64,000 nucleotides of DNA, from NCBI GenBank assembly GCA_903893485.1, contig CAITMK010000001.1, positions 1-64,000 of the forward strand, given 5' to 3'. Below the pieces are notes generated by a model. It was not told where the DNA came from. It saw nothing but the letters and a program-made list of their open reading frames with translations, and made no database searches. The DNA is from Candidatus Magasanikiibacteriota bacterium. Lineage in GTDB: Bacteria; Patescibacteria; ABY1; Magasanikbacterales; 2-02-FULL-50-9b. Below are positions 51,717 through 61,244 of this stretch, piece by piece. The translations under genes were made by a program, and so were the position numbers. The stretch's first letter is position 1, and each line of letters opens with the position of its first letter.

Positions 51717-51745
51717 ATCGTAACATAACTTTGACGATTCGGCAA
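51717..51745 (-). promoter_or_regulatory. Predicted promoter of ndk and the glycan operon
   Basis: Minus strand TTGCCG (51745-51740), 17-bp spacer, TACGAT (51722-51717). It overlaps the promoter of the cupredoxin gene on the other strand. Confidence 0.55.
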
Positions 51746-51759
51746 GGGCGTCTTATACT
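51731..51759 (+). promoter_or_regulatory. Predicted promoter of the cupredoxin gene
   Basis: TTGACG (51731-51736), 17-bp spacer, TATACT (51754-51759). Confidence 0.6.
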
Positions 51760-51782
51760 ATAAGCACTAATTAATTGTACCT

Positions 51783-52202
51783 ATGAAAAAAACACTTTCA
51801 ATCTTGATCGTGGCAGCAGCCGGCTTAGCTCTTATTGGCGCGGGTTGCGAAAAAAAAGCGGATGATACAAGCGCAAATACCGCGCAAAATGCCATCGAAA
51901 TTAACAAAGCACCTACGCCAAATGTAGTGGCGGTAACCTATAATCCAACTGGATTGGCTCAAAAAACCATTACCGTGCAAGCTGGCGACTACGTTGAATT
52001 TCGCAACAGCGACTTAGTACCACACTGGCCAGCGAGCGCGCCACACCCAACGCACACCGATTACCCAGAACTTAACCCGGGCTCAGCAATTCCAGCGGGC
52101 GAACTCTGGCGTTTCACTGCCACCAAGAAAGGTATGTGGAAATTCCACGACGAATCAAATCCAACCGACGTTCGTTTCCAAGGCGTTTTGATCGTTCAGT
52201 AA
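51783..52202 (+). CDS. Cupredoxin-like lipoprotein
   Basis: 139 aa. Signal peptide with lipobox LIGAGC (lipidated Cys 22), a short linker, then a cupredoxin-like beta sandwich: VAVTYNPTGLAQKTITVQAGDYVEFRNSDLVPHWP and AGELWRFTATKKGMWKFHDESNPTDVRFQGVLIV. The last motif has WKFHDESNP where blue copper proteins usually have a Cys-containing loop; no Cys is present after the lipobox, so a type 1 copper site looks absent. Its His residues could still bind metal. Its stop abuts the uvrD stop. Confidence 0.72.
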   Translation: MKKTLSILIVAAAGLALIGAGCEKKADDTSANTAQNAIEINKAPTPNVVAVTYNPTGLAQKTITVQAGDYVEFRNSDLVPHWPASAPHPTHTDYPELNPGSAIPAGELWRFTATKKGMWKFHDESNPTDVRFQGVLIVQ

Positions 52203-54194
52203 TTACAGTTCATCGATTGAGCGAAGGAAACTTTTTCCACGCCAATTCACGGATTGTTCATCTGGCTCGTAGGTTACCTCGGCGACCTGCGAGCTTTTGT
52301 GTTCTGAATCAAACAGCGCTTCGCTCAGCTCTTCCAAAAATGGCGACGGCGACATAAGATATTCATTGTTTTTGCCACCAAGCGATGCGTAGGTCAAAAA
52401 CAAATTGCGGCGCGCGCGAGTCACCGCAACATAAAACAAGCGGCGTTCTTCTTCCATACCACCTTCTTCCAACGATGCACGCTCACTTGGAAACGCATTC
52501 GCAACCAAACTTACAATAAACACCGTATCCCATTCCAAACCTTTTGATTGATGAATCGTTGAGAGAATAACTTTTTCAGCAACATCAGTATTTTTGCCTT
52601 TGAACTGTTCTTGCAGCGCGGTCTCTGCTAAAAAAGTTTTCAGATCCGTTGAGCGATCCGTAAAATTTGCAAGCTGATCGATGTCAGCAATGCGATCATC
52701 GCCATTGGTAAATTCTTTATGCGCATAAAAATCATATGCACTTTTAATCACGCGGATTTTGTCGCCAACCGTGCCGTGCGAATGCGCAATATTTTCAAAG
52801 GTACGCACCACCACATCCCAACCACGCGCCGCACGTTTTTCAATTTCAACGGGCGAGCCCATAAAAAGTTCCGATGTTTGTGCGCGCAGTTTTACTTGAT
52901 CATAAATTTTACGCGCCGATTCCAAACCAATTCCCTCTTGCTGCACGAGCATACGATGCCACGCGATAGAATCCTTGGGCGACGCAAACGCACGCAAATA
53001 TGCCAAAACATCTTTGATATGCGCGCGTTCAAAAAAACGTTGGCCACCACGATATTCGTATGGCACCCCACGCTCAGTTAATTCAAATTCCAAAAGTTGT
53101 GAATGAAACGATGATCGAAACAAAATCGCAATTTCAGAAAGTGGGCGGCCTTCTTTTCGATACTTTTGGATAATATCAACGATGTGTTCTGCCTCATGCG
53201 CAGTAGTGTCGGAGCGAATAATCGTCGGCTTGGTGTGATTGCCAAGCGCACTGCGCAACTCTTTTTGAAACTGATTTTTATTTTGTTTAATTACTTCGTT
53301 TGCTAATTCCAAAATTTGTGGCGACGAACGATAGTTCGTAAGCAAATGAAAAATACGCGCGCCAGGATATTGTTTTGCAAAATCCAAAATATTTGCAATG
53401 TCCGCCGCGCGAAAAGAATAAATCGATTGCGCATCATCACCCACGGCCAAAATATTTCCATTCACACTACACATGTGTTGCACAATGCGTGCCTGCACGC
53501 GATTCGTATCTTGATATTCATCAACCAGCACATATCGAAACTGCGAAGAAAGTTTCACGCGAATTTCTGGAAATTCCGTGAGCAATTTAAGCCATAAAAC
53601 TAACAAATCGTCGAAGTCAGCAAAATTACTTTCGCGCTTGCGCTTTTCATACATGGCAAACCAATGCACCATGTCGGTTGCGGCACCAAAAAATCGCGGC
53701 GCTTTAATGTCGACCGCTTCTTCCAAATTAATCATGGCGTTGCGCGAATACGAATACGTTTCCATCATCACGTTTACCGATGGAATTTTTTTTGATTTTG
53801 TATCAACGCCTTCATCTTTTAAAATTTGAGAAAATAAACTACGCGAATCTTCTGAATCTAAAATAGTAATGTGCGCAGAAAAACCAAGTTCCTTTGCATA
53901 TTTGTTTACCAAACGAAACCCAATATTATGAAATGTGCCACTCCACAAATTTTGGGGGGCGCTGCCCATAAGTTGCTTTACGCGATCAAGCATTTGATTC
54001 GCCGCTTTGTTGGTAAATGTTAAAAGTAAAATCGAATCCGCGGGGATTCCATGTTCGAGCAAATATGCCACACGAAATGTAATCGTACGCGTTTTGCCCG
54101 AGCCCGCGCCGGCCAAAACCAAACAAGGCCCCTCACCATCTGTCACTACCGGTAATTGTTCTTCATTCAGTTCTTTTGCAAAATCAATAGGCAT
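52203..54194 (-). CDS. UvrD/PcrA-type superfamily 1 DNA helicase
   Basis: 663 aa. Motif I AGAGSGKTRTI, motif Ia TFTNKAANQM, motif II VDEYQDTN, motif III VGDDAQSIYSFRAA, motif IV region LLTNYRSS, motif V STIHQSKGLEWDTVFIV, motif VI YVAVTRARRNLFLTYA. Acts in repair and in removing obstacles on DNA. One base downstream of the C39-like peptidase gene. Confidence 0.95.
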   Translation of the reverse strand: MPIDFAKELNEEQLPVVTDGEGPCLVLAGAGSGKTRTITFRVAYLLEHGIPADSILLLTFTNKAANQMLDRVKQLMGSAPQNLWSGTFHNIGFRLVNKYAKELGFSAHITILDSEDSRSLFSQILKDEGVDTKSKKIPSVNVMMETYSYSRNAMINLEEAVDIKAPRFFGAATDMVHWFAMYEKRKRESNFADFDDLLVLWLKLLTEFPEIRVKLSSQFRYVLVDEYQDTNRVQARIVQHMCSVNGNILAVGDDAQSIYSFRAADIANILDFAKQYPGARIFHLLTNYRSSPQILELANEVIKQNKNQFQKELRSALGNHTKPTIIRSDTTAHEAEHIVDIIQKYRKEGRPLSEIAILFRSSFHSQLLEFELTERGVPYEYRGGQRFFERAHIKDVLAYLRAFASPKDSIAWHRMLVQQEGIGLESARKIYDQVKLRAQTSELFMGSPVEIEKRAARGWDVVVRTFENIAHSHGTVGDKIRVIKSAYDFYAHKEFTNGDDRIADIDQLANFTDRSTDLKTFLAETALQEQFKGKNTDVAEKVILSTIHQSKGLEWDTVFIVSLVANAFPSERASLEEGGMEEERRLFYVAVTRARRNLFLTYASLGGKNNEYLMSPSPFLEELSEALFDSEHKSSQVAEVTYEPDEQSVNWRGKSFLRSIDEL

Positions 54195-54195
54195 G

Positions 54196-55023
54196 TTATT
54201 GGATAATTAGGACTGCGGGCGATCCGGCTGAACCTGGTGTAGATGATGTCGTACGCGCCGGACCATCCCAGTCGTGAAGCGAATTCATAAAAACTTCCCG
54301 AGAATATACAAAGGATTCGCCATATTGCGTGCCCGGATCATTCACCACAATATCGCCCGATTCTGTTTCACCGCGCACCACAATCATGTGAAATGCTGGC
54401 CCGCCACTTTTGAAAAATGGATTTTTTAATGACTTACCATTCATTGGCGCGAGCACCACGGCACCGCCACGCGCAAGTGCAACAATCTGATCCGCGGTTG
54501 GATTTTTTTGAATGCGCACATTCGTAAAATTCAAATACTCTTTTGCAATTCTGGAAACTTCAGAAAGTGGTGTAGATTCGAAATGGCCAAAAGTTTGCTT
54601 TTCCCAATCGTGCATTGCAGCCAGTGCAGCTTCTTGATCGCCAACTGAAAAAGTTTTATTTTGTAAAAACGATTGCGCCATGAGCAGCGATGCTTCCTCG
54701 CAATAATCCTCGTGCAAAATATCCCAATTTTTGAGTGGCGCTTGAGAGATAAATGGAATTTGCAAAGAAAACGCCGTGTCCTGAATTCCGGGTGCTGGCG
54801 TCGAGGTTGCTGTTGAAGTTGCAATTACTGAATTGTCAGGAGTGGTTGTTGCAAAAAATACCGGTGGCAAAAGTGTACTTGCGTGATCGCGTGCGTCGAG
54901 CGCCGCAGTGGTGGCAACATGATCTGCCAAACGAGATTCGTAAATATGAAAAATATAGCCGCCAGAAAAGGCAGCCATACAAAACAAAATTCCCGCCAAA
55001 ATCCATCCCCAATCGCGCTTCAT
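54196..55023 (-). CDS. C39-like cysteine peptidase, membrane-anchored
   Basis: 275 aa. N-terminal membrane segment (WGWILAGILFCMAAFSGGYIF), Thr/Ser/Pro-rich linker (~50-85), then a papain-like C39_2-type domain: YCEEASLLMAQSFL with the active Cys, AFHMIVVRG with the His, and VVNDPGTQYGESFVYS with the Asp. Probably an extracytoplasmic peptidase. Co-transcribed with uvrD. Confidence 0.78.
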   Translation of the reverse strand: MKRDWGWILAGILFCMAAFSGGYIFHIYESRLADHVATTAALDARDHASTLLPPVFFATTTPDNSVIATSTATSTPAPGIQDTAFSLQIPFISQAPLKNWDILHEDYCEEASLLMAQSFLQNKTFSVGDQEAALAAMHDWEKQTFGHFESTPLSEVSRIAKEYLNFTNVRIQKNPTADQIVALARGGAVVLAPMNGKSLKNPFFKSGGPAFHMIVVRGETESGDIVVNDPGTQYGESFVYSREVFMNSLHDWDGPARTTSSTPGSAGSPAVLIIQ

Positions 55024-55063
55024 AATATGCTCACTATACGCGCGTCACACCACCCCGTCAATG

Positions 55064-55092
55064 TTGACAATATGTGGAAAAACGCGCACAAT
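55064..55092 (+). promoter_or_regulatory. Predicted promoter of tgt
   Basis: TTGACA (55064-55069), 17-bp spacer, CACAAT (55087-55092). The predicted start is about 3 bases before ATG 55102. Confidence 0.5.
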
Positions 55093-55101
55093 AAGCCCAA
55101 T

Positions 55102-56244
55102 ATGTTTTTCCAAGAAACTGCTCGCGATGGTCGCGCTCGCACCGGCATTATTCACACCGACCACGGTGATATTTTGACGCCAACGTTTATGCCGGTTGGC
55201 ACACAAGCAACGGTTAAAACTTTGGATTCGCGCGATGTTGCAGAAACTGGCGCGTCAGTAATTTTGGCCAACACCTACCATTTGCATTTACGCCCTGGCG
55301 AAGATTTGGTTGCAGCAATGGGCGGCGTACAAAAGTTCATGAATTATCCGGGCCCAATGCTTACAGATTCTGGCGGCTTCCAAGTTTTTTCTTTGGGCGC
55401 ACAGCGCGAGGAAAAAGAAGGCGCGGACGCAGGCAATGTGAAAATTGATTTCGATGGCGTTTCATTCCGATCGCATTTGGACGGCTCAACACATCGCTTC
55501 ACCCCAGAAATTGCAATCGATATTCAGAAAAAAATCGGCGCCGATATTATTATGGCGTTTGATATTTGCACGCCCGATAGCGCAACATTTGAACAAGCGC
55601 GCCAAGCAATGCAAACCACGCACGTGTGGGCAGCACGATGCATTGAGGCAATGAAACAGCCGGGCCCACACGCATGGAACCAATTTTTATTTGGTATTAT
55701 CCAAGGCGCAAATCACAAGGAGCTCCGCCAAGAATCCGCGCGCGCAATTACCGCAATGCCATTCGACGGAATTGCAATTGGCGGCGAATCAATTGGGTAC
55801 AACATGGAGATGACCGCGACTACGCTGGATTGGCTGCAAGATTTATTGCCCGCCGACAAACCACGCTACACCATGGGCGTTGGATATTCCCCACGCGATA
55901 TTTTTACCGTTGTCGAGCGCGGCATCGACATGTTCGACTGCGTTGCCCCTACCCGCGTTGCACGCAATGGTACGCTATATACGCGCGCCACAGAAAATTT
56001 AAAATTAAATATTCGCAACGCAGAGCATGCTTTGTCACAAGAACCAATCGACGCATGGTGCGATTGTTCAACCTGCAAAAATTACACGCGCGGATATGTA
56101 CATCATTTATTTAAAGCAGAAGAAATGCTTGGATACCGTTTAGCAAGCATTCACAATGTTCGGTTCATGTTAAAACTTTGCGAGGAGATTCGTGAGGCGA
56201 TTGGTGCGGGGAAATTTGAAGAATACAAAAAAAGTTGGAATTAA
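55102..56244 (+). CDS. tgt: tRNA-guanine(34) transglycosylase
   Basis: 380 aa. Exchanges G34 for preQ1 in GUN tRNAs. Catalytic Asp in DSGGFQVFSLG, nucleophile Asp in MFDCVAPTRVARNGTLYT, zinc ligands CDCSTC and the His of SIHNVRF. Start placed at MFFQETARDG (55102), as the family begins here and the promoter lies just before; frame is open to 54883. With queA at 59277 this supports queuosine modification. Its TAA overlaps the stop of the 845-aa gene. Confidence 0.94.
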   Translation: MFFQETARDGRARTGIIHTDHGDILTPTFMPVGTQATVKTLDSRDVAETGASVILANTYHLHLRPGEDLVAAMGGVQKFMNYPGPMLTDSGGFQVFSLGAQREEKEGADAGNVKIDFDGVSFRSHLDGSTHRFTPEIAIDIQKKIGADIIMAFDICTPDSATFEQARQAMQTTHVWAARCIEAMKQPGPHAWNQFLFGIIQGANHKELRQESARAITAMPFDGIAIGGESIGYNMEMTATTLDWLQDLLPADKPRYTMGVGYSPRDIFTVVERGIDMFDCVAPTRVARNGTLYTRATENLKLNIRNAEHALSQEPIDAWCDCSTCKNYTRGYVHHLFKAEEMLGYRLASIHNVRFMLKLCEEIREAIGAGKFEEYKKSWN

Positions 56245-58778
56245 GGAACGAATACGATTCCATAAATTGCAGCATCGTCATGTGTTCGTCTTCCAGTTAT
56301 TTTTACCACCCAATGAGCGGGATATCCCATACTCTTCAACACGTTCTCCGCTTGCACAGCATCTAAAAATGAATTTAGGTACATTTTTTCTCCATCAATA
56401 AAGTGATCAGGGTCTTTATCTGAAAAAAGTTCAGAAAAAAATGGCATCATTGCAGAATTATGAAGTGCGGCCACATCAACTTCTATATTAATAAAAGCAA
56501 TATTTTTATACAAACTTTTAATATACGAAACCATTGACGGCAACAAAATGGTATTGTGAACACTAATCACAGAGCCCTCCACAACCTTCTGATACTCTGC
56601 CATAGAGACGTCAGGAACCTCATCAGATGAAGCATTAATATACAAAGTACCCTTAAACTCATCTACTTGTATATCGTGTGAACGAAGAATGTTTACTAAT
56701 CGCAGTAGTGATTGAGGCCTCAGTTCCAACCGCGCATAGGAAATACTATTCTCTGAAGAGAAATCCCGAGCTGCTTCAAGCATCTTTTGAACATATACCA
56801 AATTTTGAAGTCTCACATCATCATCACCTAATGTGACAAGACTATGAAAATGCAGTTTGCCTTTATAGCCAGCGTTACGTACACGTTGTATTAGCGCACG
56901 AACAGTACTTGGAGATTCTCCCCTATTCTTTCCTTGAATCACAAGTTCAGTTACGGTCTGTGGAATCGCCATAACAAGGTTTTTAGAAATATTTTCTAAA
57001 TCACCTGTATCTAGACCGATTTTTTGTAAATTTTGATTTACATGAAATACATCGATTGCACCTGCGACATTCTGTGCATCTCTTAAATAAAAACCCACTT
57101 TCTTAAGGTTTTTATACATGGCAAAATCTTTCAAAGGAATACGTGCATCATCGTACCATGATATATATACAAGAGACTCAGGATCATATTTTTTAACACC
57201 CTCTAAAATAATTTGCGGATCAAACGGTCTACCAACTTCTTCAGTAACTATTGCCCTGGTTTCTTGATCCAAGTATATTAAATCTTTGATATGATGAAAC
57301 CGCTTGAGCTTCTGTACCCACGCTGGAATATATTTTTCTGGATCTATAGATAGATACATCTGCTCAGTCGATTCAATATCCGAAACCTCGGTGAGATTCA
57401 ATAAATCATTTTCAAAACTAATTTTTGATTCTGAGTATCCGGAAACATTCAATACAAAGTCATGCTCGAGTTCTTTCGTATACGATTCTGCCTCTGACGA
57501 AGCTTCGGTGTCTATTTTTTTTCGATAAGCAGATTCTTTTATGTCTGAATTATCAACCCACGGATTAAGCGGCAAATCTCCAATTGCCCGACTTAATTTC
57601 GACGTCGTCGCACCAAACTTTGAGGGCTGGTTCACGTGCTTTTTAAACACCTCAAGTGCTTCGACCTGCTTAAGATCTTTTCCACCCAAAAACGGATCAA
57701 CCCAAGCCTCCATTGAGGTAAGAAGTGGAACATGTGCTAGTAGTTTTTTTGGGATTTCATGAAGTATGCCAGTGCTAATGTCATAAACTTTGCCATTAGG
57801 CGCTTCATATGCGAGTGATTCGTGTTCATGCCAAAACGCAACTTTGATATGTGCAAGAAGCTCAGGTCGAAGCGCTTCGATCAAACGATAATTTGATCGT
57901 GCTCGCGCTTCACAATTGCCGATCATGTTTTCATCTGCGAAAAGCTCAAGTGATGAAGCGCGTAAATTACGACTATCGAGAGAATCCTTAGGAGATACCG
58001 GATACTCAGATATATCACGAAGCAAATCAAAGTCCGTTTTACCCAAAGATTTTGATCGAATAGCGTCGAGCACTTGTGCAAATTTCTGCTTCCCCGCATT
58101 TTTATCTGCCTCAGAAACACCTTCAAGGGCCGGTTCCACATCATCAAAGTATGCAGAAAAATTTACTACACCCTTTTCTTTCAACGTTCGATATTTTTCT
58201 CGGAGCATAGTCAATTGCCGCCCAGCCTCATCTTTACCACCCTCTTCGATTGCTGGCAGCTCCACAGGAATAACTTCAACATGTGGCGTCGGCGGCGGAG
58301 AGGGCAATTCATCTGCAGGCTCTTGCGCAAATGAATGCAGCAATGTACCTACCGCTATCGTCGCCCCAAGCGGCTTCAACAAACTGTTTTTTACCGCTTC
58401 AAACCGGTCAGAAAACAACGACCGTGCTGGCGGTGGGGCCAAATCCATAATTTCACGATATAACTTTTTGATTGGCTCTGCTCGCACCGCATTATCTTTA
58501 TACTCATAACGAAGCTCCTGCAAATACCAAGCGATCCTCTGCTTGAATTCGGCAAGCTGCTTGCGCTGCGCTGCGGTAAACCCCTGCTCGTCTAAATCAT
58601 GAACCGCCTCCCGAAGTAAATTTATGCGATCATCAAAATCTTCTGTTGGAGTAGCTGCATGCAAATTCAAAATCTCCGCCTCAATCTGATGCAGCGCTTG
58701 GCTTGGATCGTGGAGCAAAAAACGATCACGAGCAATCTCTCTTAAAAAATCATTTTCTTGAAAACCTGGCTGATTCAT
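56241..58778 (-). CDS. Large protein with a transglutaminase-like segment, function unknown
   Basis: 845 aa from MNQPGFQENDF (58778). Residues 1-120 are helical; 135-150 weakly hydrophobic; 158-176 Pro-rich. Residues 285-335 read GNCEARARSNYRLIEAL, FWHEHESLAYEAPNGKVYD: Cys 289, His 317/319 and Asp 333 in the order of the transglutaminase-like cysteine protease triad. Residues ~545-700 show repeating Leu/Ile-rich strands that could be leucine-rich-repeat-like. No family recognised overall. An extended -10 promoter lies 6 bases before ATG, so the mRNA would be leaderless. Confidence 0.62.
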   Translation of the reverse strand: MNQPGFQENDFLREIARDRFLLHDPSQALHQIEAEILNLHAATPTEDFDDRINLLREAVHDLDEQGFTAAQRKQLAEFKQRIAWYLQELRYEYKDNAVRAEPIKKLYREIMDLAPPPARSLFSDRFEAVKNSLLKPLGATIAVGTLLHSFAQEPADELPSPPPTPHVEVIPVELPAIEEGGKDEAGRQLTMLREKYRTLKEKGVVNFSAYFDDVEPALEGVSEADKNAGKQKFAQVLDAIRSKSLGKTDFDLLRDISEYPVSPKDSLDSRNLRASSLELFADENMIGNCEARARSNYRLIEALRPELLAHIKVAFWHEHESLAYEAPNGKVYDISTGILHEIPKKLLAHVPLLTSMEAWVDPFLGGKDLKQVEALEVFKKHVNQPSKFGATTSKLSRAIGDLPLNPWVDNSDIKESAYRKKIDTEASSEAESYTKELEHDFVLNVSGYSESKISFENDLLNLTEVSDIESTEQMYLSIDPEKYIPAWVQKLKRFHHIKDLIYLDQETRAIVTEEVGRPFDPQIILEGVKKYDPESLVYISWYDDARIPLKDFAMYKNLKKVGFYLRDAQNVAGAIDVFHVNQNLQKIGLDTGDLENISKNLVMAIPQTVTELVIQGKNRGESPSTVRALIQRVRNAGYKGKLHFHSLVTLGDDDVRLQNLVYVQKMLEAARDFSSENSISYARLELRPQSLLRLVNILRSHDIQVDEFKGTLYINASSDEVPDVSMAEYQKVVEGSVISVHNTILLPSMVSYIKSLYKNIAFINIEVDVAALHNSAMMPFFSELFSDKDPDHFIDGEKMYLNSFLDAVQAENVLKSMGYPAHWVVKITGRRTHDDAAIYGIVFVP

Positions 58779-58784
58779 AACAAC

Positions 58785-58793
58785 AGTATACCA
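58785..58793 (-). promoter_or_regulatory. Extended -10 promoter of the 845-aa gene
   Basis: Minus strand TGG-TATACT (58793-58785); no convincing -35. Six bases separate the -10 box from ATG. Confidence 0.5.
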
Positions 58794-58819
58794 AACAAAT
58801 CGCCAAGCGAGTGAGAGTC

Positions 58820-58848
58820 TTGACAAAATATGCATTATGGTGTAGTCT
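58820..58848 (+). promoter_or_regulatory. Predicted promoter of the orphan 120-aa gene
   Basis: TTGACA (58820-58825), 17-bp spacer, TAGTCT (58843-58848). Confidence 0.6.
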
Positions 58849-58874
58849 CCTCCTTCCAACACTGGAGGCCCACC

Positions 58875-59237
58875 ATGGGAAGGTTACACACACTCAGAGA
58901 AGCGCACGAAGCGGCGAAGAAACGTCTCGACGAAGTCTATGCCGAGGACGCGGCTGCGGCCGTCGAAATCCTGAAGGCAAAGGTTCCGGAGAGCTTGAGT
59001 CAGTGGAAAGAAAAGACAAAGCTCTTTCATTATCTGACGACAATCGGTGGCTTTACCGCCGAATACGAAACAGGTACCGCGGAAGACAGGTCGTTCCTCA
59101 AAGAACTGGGGTTCACAAACCTTCGCACCTTCACGAAGGCCCTGCAGACACTGAAGAAGGCCTGGGCCGGGGAGGTGGGTATCTGGATCACCCACCAATC
59201 CGGACGCCACATCACAGTCACGTTCTCCGCGATCTGA
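58875..59237 (+). CDS. Orphan GC-rich gene, 120-aa protein of unknown function
   Basis: Start at 58875 (MGRLHTLREAHEAAKKRLDE) set by GGAGG 7-11 bases upstream; the open frame reaches 58830 but without support. The first half is a charged helix (residues ~5-50), the second is alpha/beta-like with LTTIGGF and GIWITHQSGRHITVTFSAI. Not recognised. GC-rich relative to neighbours, with its own promoter and terminator. Confidence 0.68.
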   Translation: MGRLHTLREAHEAAKKRLDEVYAEDAAAAVEILKAKVPESLSQWKEKTKLFHYLTTIGGFTAEYETGTAEDRSFLKELGFTNLRTFTKALQTLKKAWAGEVGIWITHQSGRHITVTFSAI

Positions 59238-59242
59238 TCGCA

Positions 59243-59278
59243 CGCCATGTCCCCAACCCGGACCTCTGGCGGTTTTTT
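59243..59278 (+). terminator. Intrinsic terminator of the orphan 120-aa gene
   Basis: CGCCA-t-GTCC, loop CCAACCC, GGAC-ctc-TGGCG, then GTTTTTTA. Confidence 0.8.
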
Positions 59279-60305
59279 ATTTTATGAACATTCCATCTCC
59301 AAAACTGAAAAACCGATATTCGCGATTAATCGCGTCGGCATAAATTTTCTTTAAATGTTCCAACCCGCCTTCCCCTAAAAATGCACTGACGAGTAAAAGT
59401 AATGTCGATTTCGGCAAATGAAAATTCGTCACAAGTCCATCGATGATTTTAAATGTGTAGCCAGGGTTGATAAAAATATTTATGTCACCTTCGAATGATT
59501 CGCCTGCCAAAATTTTTTCAGCGGCACCTTCAAGCGCACGCGTCGTAGTGGTGCCAACAGCAATCACACGCCGACCCACTTTTTTCGCCTCCGCAATCGC
59601 TCCTGCAGTTTCACGATCGACACTTACCCACTCACTGTGCATTGGATGCGCTTCAACTTCTTCAGTTTTCACAGGCTGAAACGTACCAATCCCCACGTGC
59701 AGTGTAACTTCCAAAAATGTCACGCCCGATGCCTGAATCTTTGCACGTAAGTCCTCTGTGAAGTGAAATCCTGCGGTTGGAGCCGCGACAGATCCAGTAT
59801 GACGCGCATACACGGTTTGATACTCACCAAGCGTTGTAGGGCCATTTTTCACGTAGGGCGGGAGCGGAATCTCGCCGTGTTCATTTGCGAAATCGATAAC
59901 CTCGGCAGCTGACATTTTTTCACCGCCTCGTGAAAATTTCATTTCGAATTCACCATCTTCGTGGCGCACGGTAACCTCACCAATAACAGTACCGGGTAAT
60001 TCAACCCGCATTCCAGGCTGCAACTTTTTTCCAGGCTTTCCAAGGCAGAGCCATGCCTCACTCGATGGACGAAGCAATAAAATTTCAACCGTACCAACAC
60101 GAAGTCGTGCGCGAAACACTTTTGTGTTATTAAAAACCAATACATCATCTGGGCGTAAATATTTTACAATATCAAAAAATTGTTCGTGGCGTGTTTCCCC
60201 GCTTGTGCGATCCACAACCAACAACTTCGAATGATCACGCGGCTCTACAGATTTCTGCGCGATACGTTCGGTGGGTAAAAAATAATCAAGTTCAGAGGTT
60301 TTCAT
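59277..60305 (-). CDS. queA: S-adenosylmethionine:tRNA ribosyltransferase-isomerase
   Basis: 342 aa, makes epoxyqueuosine from preQ1 in tRNA. Family blocks: LDYFLPTERIAQKSVEPRDHSKLLVVDR, LVFNNTKVFRARL, TAGFHFTEDLR, HVGIGTFQPV, GYTFKIIDGLVTNFHLPKSTLLLLVSAFLG. It overlaps mltG by 4 bases. Last gene of PAP2-manC-mltG-queA. Confidence 0.95.
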   Translation of the reverse strand: MKTSELDYFLPTERIAQKSVEPRDHSKLLVVDRTSGETRHEQFFDIVKYLRPDDVLVFNNTKVFRARLRVGTVEILLLRPSSEAWLCLGKPGKKLQPGMRVELPGTVIGEVTVRHEDGEFEMKFSRGGEKMSAAEVIDFANEHGEIPLPPYVKNGPTTLGEYQTVYARHTGSVAAPTAGFHFTEDLRAKIQASGVTFLEVTLHVGIGTFQPVKTEEVEAHPMHSEWVSVDRETAGAIAEAKKVGRRVIAVGTTTTRALEGAAEKILAGESFEGDINIFINPGYTFKIIDGLVTNFHLPKSTLLLLVSAFLGEGGLEHLKKIYADAINREYRFFSFGDGMFIK

Positions 60306-61243
60306 TTGAGATATTTTTTATTTGCGATTTGCTCATCGAGTGTACGCGCGTAATGTGCAACACCGTCAGGTCCGACTAAGAAAAAAATATAGTTATTTGG
60401 CGTTGGATTTTCTGCAGCTTCAATTGCGTCAAGTCCTGGATTACTGATCGGCCCTATTGGCAGTCCGCGCGCCGCATATGTGTTCCATGGCGAATTACTC
60501 TTTCGTTCAAGCGCCGTTGTGTACACGCTATCACGCGCGCTTGCATATGAAACCGTGGAATCAAATTGCAGCGCCATACCCATTTTTAATCGGCGCCAAA
60601 TAATGTCGGCAACCATTTTGCGATCAGCTTCGCTACGCACCTCTTTTTCCAAAATACTTGCAACGGTCACCACATCGTGCGAGGCGCGACCATTAGTCCT
60701 ACGACCAAAATTATCAAGCATGGTGTGCACCAGTCCATCAACACCAAGACCCTTTGCATCATAATAGTACGTGTCAGGAAATAAATATCCCTCGAGTGAA
60801 ATAGTATCTGGCGCATCTTTTAAAAAAGAAAATTCGCTGCGATATTTTTTGTCTGCTCCACCAATTTTCGCGGGCGTACCCACAAGCGCATATAATTTTT
60901 TTGCGCCAGACGGATCAACCGTTGCAATAATTTTTTGGATATCGCGCAAATCACTTCCTTCGGGGATTGTAATGCGCACCGCCGTATCGGCCGGCGAATC
61001 AAACAAATGTGCAACGCATAAAAAATTGCAATTCGCTGGAACCGCCACAGCGCCCGGATACACATGTTTAATGAATGGTCGAATCAAAAACCCAATACGA
61101 ATTATTTTTGCAGCAACTAATTTTTGCGCCGCCGCAGACACCGAATCGCCCGGCGCAATTTCAATAACACCCGGCTGCACACGCGTTCCCCACCATCCAA
61201 AAAATAAAATCGCCAAAAGCAAAACAGCAAAGAACTTTTTCAT
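60302..61243 (-). CDS. mltG: Endolytic murein transglycosylase (YceG/MltG family)
   Basis: 313 aa from MKKFFAVLLLAILFFGWW, an N-terminal membrane anchor. A LysM-like segment (EIAPGDSVSAAAQKLVAAKII) precedes the YceG domain; VTVASILEKEV carries the catalytic Glu, and SPWNTYAARGLPIGPISNPGLDAIEAAENPTPNNYIFFL is the family signature. It cuts new glycan strands at the membrane face. Confidence 0.93.
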   Translation of the reverse strand: MKKFFAVLLLAILFFGWWGTRVQPGVIEIAPGDSVSAAAQKLVAAKIIRIGFLIRPFIKHVYPGAVAVPANCNFLCVAHLFDSPADTAVRITIPEGSDLRDIQKIIATVDPSGAKKLYALVGTPAKIGGADKKYRSEFSFLKDAPDTISLEGYLFPDTYYYDAKGLGVDGLVHTMLDNFGRRTNGRASHDVVTVASILEKEVRSEADRKMVADIIWRRLKMGMALQFDSTVSYASARDSVYTTALERKSNSPWNTYAARGLPIGPISNPGLDAIEAAENPTPNNYIFFLVGPDGVAHYARTLDEQIANKKYLK

Positions 61244-61244
61244 A

